Positions 62,313 through 64,000 of a stretch of 64,000 nucleotides of DNA are shown piece after piece. Location of the stretch: NCBI RefSeq assembly GCF_033118175.1, contig NC_083688.1, positions 5,539,001 to 5,603,000 of the forward strand, given 5' to 3'. The notes under the pieces were generated by a model. It was not told the origin of the DNA and made no database searches. It was given only the letters and a program-made list of their open reading frames with translations. The number at the start of each line of letters is the position of its first letter. Within the stretch, counting starts at the first letter, position 1. The DNA comes from Dama dama. Lineage: Eukaryota; Chordata; Mammalia; Artiodactyla; Cervidae. The position numbers and the translations under genes are program-made.

Positions 62313-62634
62313 GACATGACATCTGCCACGTAAGAGAGAGGGGGAATTCACATAAGCTGCAATCATTAGACCTCAGATGGTGGAGCCACACATTCTGCCA
62401 AAGGAAGTCGAGGAGGATGTGGAAGCTATGGGAAAGAATGCATCTCTGATACCCTTGCAGGAGAGGTAGGTGTTCCCAGGTAGATGAGAGCGGAAGCACC
62501 CAGGCAGAACTGTAGACCATGAGCTCTGGCACGTGAGCACCCCACAAGGGACATGCAGTCAGAGTAGCCAGGGTGTCTACGAACAGGAACAGACTAGAAG
62601 CTTCTTCAAGTCTTTTGCTAAGTAACCCCACTCC
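62313..62634. other. non-repeat stretch
   Basis: No gene or repeat recognised. Confidence 0.4.
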
Positions 62635-62865
62635 AAGAGCCTTCCCTGACCACCCCGGCCATAGACCCTCCCCTACCCCCATGTCCTGCTTCTTCATTTT
62701 ATCTTCTCCACAACTCCCACCCTCCCCCCACCCCATGATCTGCAATTTCTCCCACCAGAATGGGAGTTTCTGGAAGACAGACACTTCATCTAGTCCATCA
62801 CCCTATCCTCAGGATCCAGGGCACTGCCTGGCAAGCGGTAAGCACTCCATAAATATCACTGATTA
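62635..62865 (+). mobile_element. L2 LINE 3' end
   Basis: Sense L2: gagccttccctgaccacccc, cttcttcattttatcttctc, agaatgggagtttctggaag, gcactgcctggcaagcggta, ccataaatatcactga. Confidence 0.92.
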
Positions 62866-62877
62866 GTGACCCCGGGA

Positions 62878-63045
62878 CTGTGTCATCTTATTTAATCTTT
62901 AAACCACCTTCACAGTAGCTATAATCAGTCCCATTTTGGAAGTGGGAAACTGAGGCTCCAAGAAGTGAAAGGAGTTGGTTAATTTACAAGCTCAGTGTGG
63001 ACCCTGATTCCAGCCCAGTTCTCTCTGCTCTTGACTGCGGGCCTG
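62878..63045 (-). mobile_element. MIR SINE
   Basis: Antisense MIR: tcatcttatttaatctttaa, cccattttggaagtgggaaa, ctgaggctccaagaagtgaa. Confidence 0.92.
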
Positions 63046-63429
63046 GCTGGGCGTGATGATGTCCGGTGATTGCTTTAATACAGGGAAAGAAACAGATTAA
63101 CACTTTGGTTTGTTGGCTTCTGCTACCCCCTCCTTCCCCAGGCAGGTCTGTGCAGGGTTGTTTTTGTTTTTTTTTTTTTTTTTGGTGGGGGAGAGGAGTG
63201 GAGCACAGGAAGAGACTGGGGAGAGGGTTGGTGTGGATTTTATTTTATAAATTAAGTCTATTTGTGGGCAACCCCTTATGTTCCCGCCTCAGGCTCCTGC
63301 CTCGCCTCTTACAGGGCCAGGTGTTAAATGGAGACCTTTTTTGAGACCAGCAGGGGGATCCCAGGAGCAGGGAGGGGCAGGACACAGGACCTGGCCTGAC
63401 GTTCGTGGACACTTCGTGTCCTAATCGTG
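63046..63429. other. non-repeat stretch with long T-run
   Basis: A T-rich run at about 63162-63183 (tttgttttt then about 17 T). No gene recognised. Confidence 0.45.
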
Positions 63430-63645
63430 GCTTCGCATTTATTGGATGCGGCCTGTGTACACCTGGCCCTACTCTCAGCTCTGGCCAAGCATCATCCTGG
63501 TGAATCCTCAGGTCATCTCAGGGGATGTTCCTGCCCCTCTCCCCCACTGTGTGGATGAGGAAGCTGAGCCCAGGAGAGGCTGAGCCACTTGGCCAAAGTC
63601 ACACAGCTTGGAAGTGGTGAAGCCAGCAGTGGGCCCCAAGCCCCA
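63430..63645 (-). mobile_element. MIR SINE
   Basis: Antisense MIR: cgcatttattggatgcggcc, gtggatgaggaagctgagcc, caaagtcacacagcttggaa. Confidence 0.88.
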
Positions 63646-63677
63646 GAGCCCACCCACCAGCAGCTCTTCCACGCCTG

Positions 63678-63850
63678 GAGGACAGCTTGGGCTTTGGAGC
63701 TGAATTCCAGTCCCGCGGTCCCACTAGGTATGTGCCATGTGACCTTGGGCCACCTGCTTCATCTCTCTGAGCCTCAGCTTTCTCCGCTTGGAGATGTGGG
63801 CTCCGGTTCCCACCTGGCAGGGTTTCTGGGGGCCCTCAAGGAGGAGAGAA
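63678..63850 (+). mobile_element. MIR SINE
   Basis: Sense MIR: gggctttggagctgaattcc, atgtgaccttgggccacctg, gagcctcagctttctccgc. Its head faces the head of the preceding MIR. Confidence 0.9.
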
Positions 63851-63947
63851 GGTGGCCTGTGCCTGACACAATGTGGGGCTGTCACAAATGGCCTGGGTGT
63901 TGGGGTTCACATGGCCAGCTCACAGTGAGGGTGCCATAATTGATATT

Positions 63948-64000
63948 TGATGGCTCAGAGGGTAAAGCGTCTGCCTGCAATGCGGGAGACCCAGGTTCGA
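63948..64000 (+). mobile_element. Bov-tA SINE, cut by the window end
   Basis: The head only is visible: gatggctcagagggtaaagc, tgcctgcaatgcgggagacc, caggttcga. The rest lies beyond the window. Confidence 0.93.

Overview
This window is nuclear DNA of a ruminant, most likely a bovid. Copies of BovB (an RTE-clade LINE), Bov-tA, Bov-A2, CHR-type tRNA-derived SINEs and ruminant L1 3' ends occur throughout, over an older mammalian layer of MIR, L2, an L3-like fragment, MLT1-type LTRs and one old L1. The species (cattle, buffalo, sheep, goat or other) cannot be told from the sequence alone.

I found no protein-coding gene, no exon chain, no tRNA or rRNA gene and no CRISPR array. The open frames are short (longest about 300 codons), overlap on both strands, and many can be traced to repeats (antisense MIR, L2 and BovB reverse transcriptase, translated CA repeats). 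The window is best read as intergenic or intronic DNA. All positions of old repeats are by-eye estimates, good to roughly 10 to 40 bases; target-site duplications (TSDs) were read base by base.

Layout. 0-32 kb: GC-richer DNA crowded with MIR and L2 fragments plus scattered BovB, Bov-tA and CHR insertions, with an AT-rich possible regulatory element at 5.5 kb and CpG-rich blocks at 17.9-18.4 and 21.0-21.3 kb. 32.2-40.4 kb: an AT-rich block dominated by one old L1 that was later hit by Bov-A2 and by a BovB which itself carries a Bov-A unit, then by an L2 split by an endogenous retroviral LTR, itself split by BovB. 40.4-64 kb: a return to MIR/L2-rich DNA with an MLT1 LTR, a GC block with an X-box-like motif at 46.5 kb, a 30-bp perfect palindrome at 50.1 kb, a CA microsatellite at 57.6 kb, a TGGA minisatellite at 60 kb and a second AT-rich candidate element at 60.7 kb.

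There are no genes to connect functionally. What is informative is insertion history (nesting order, TSDs, a twin-primed BovB, a SINE chimera, a rearranged L1 with a 19-bp-stem hairpin at its breakpoint) and a few non-repeat stretches that look regulatory. I see no evidence of a new biological system; the best leads are the L1 breakpoint hairpin and the possible enhancer and CpG blocks.
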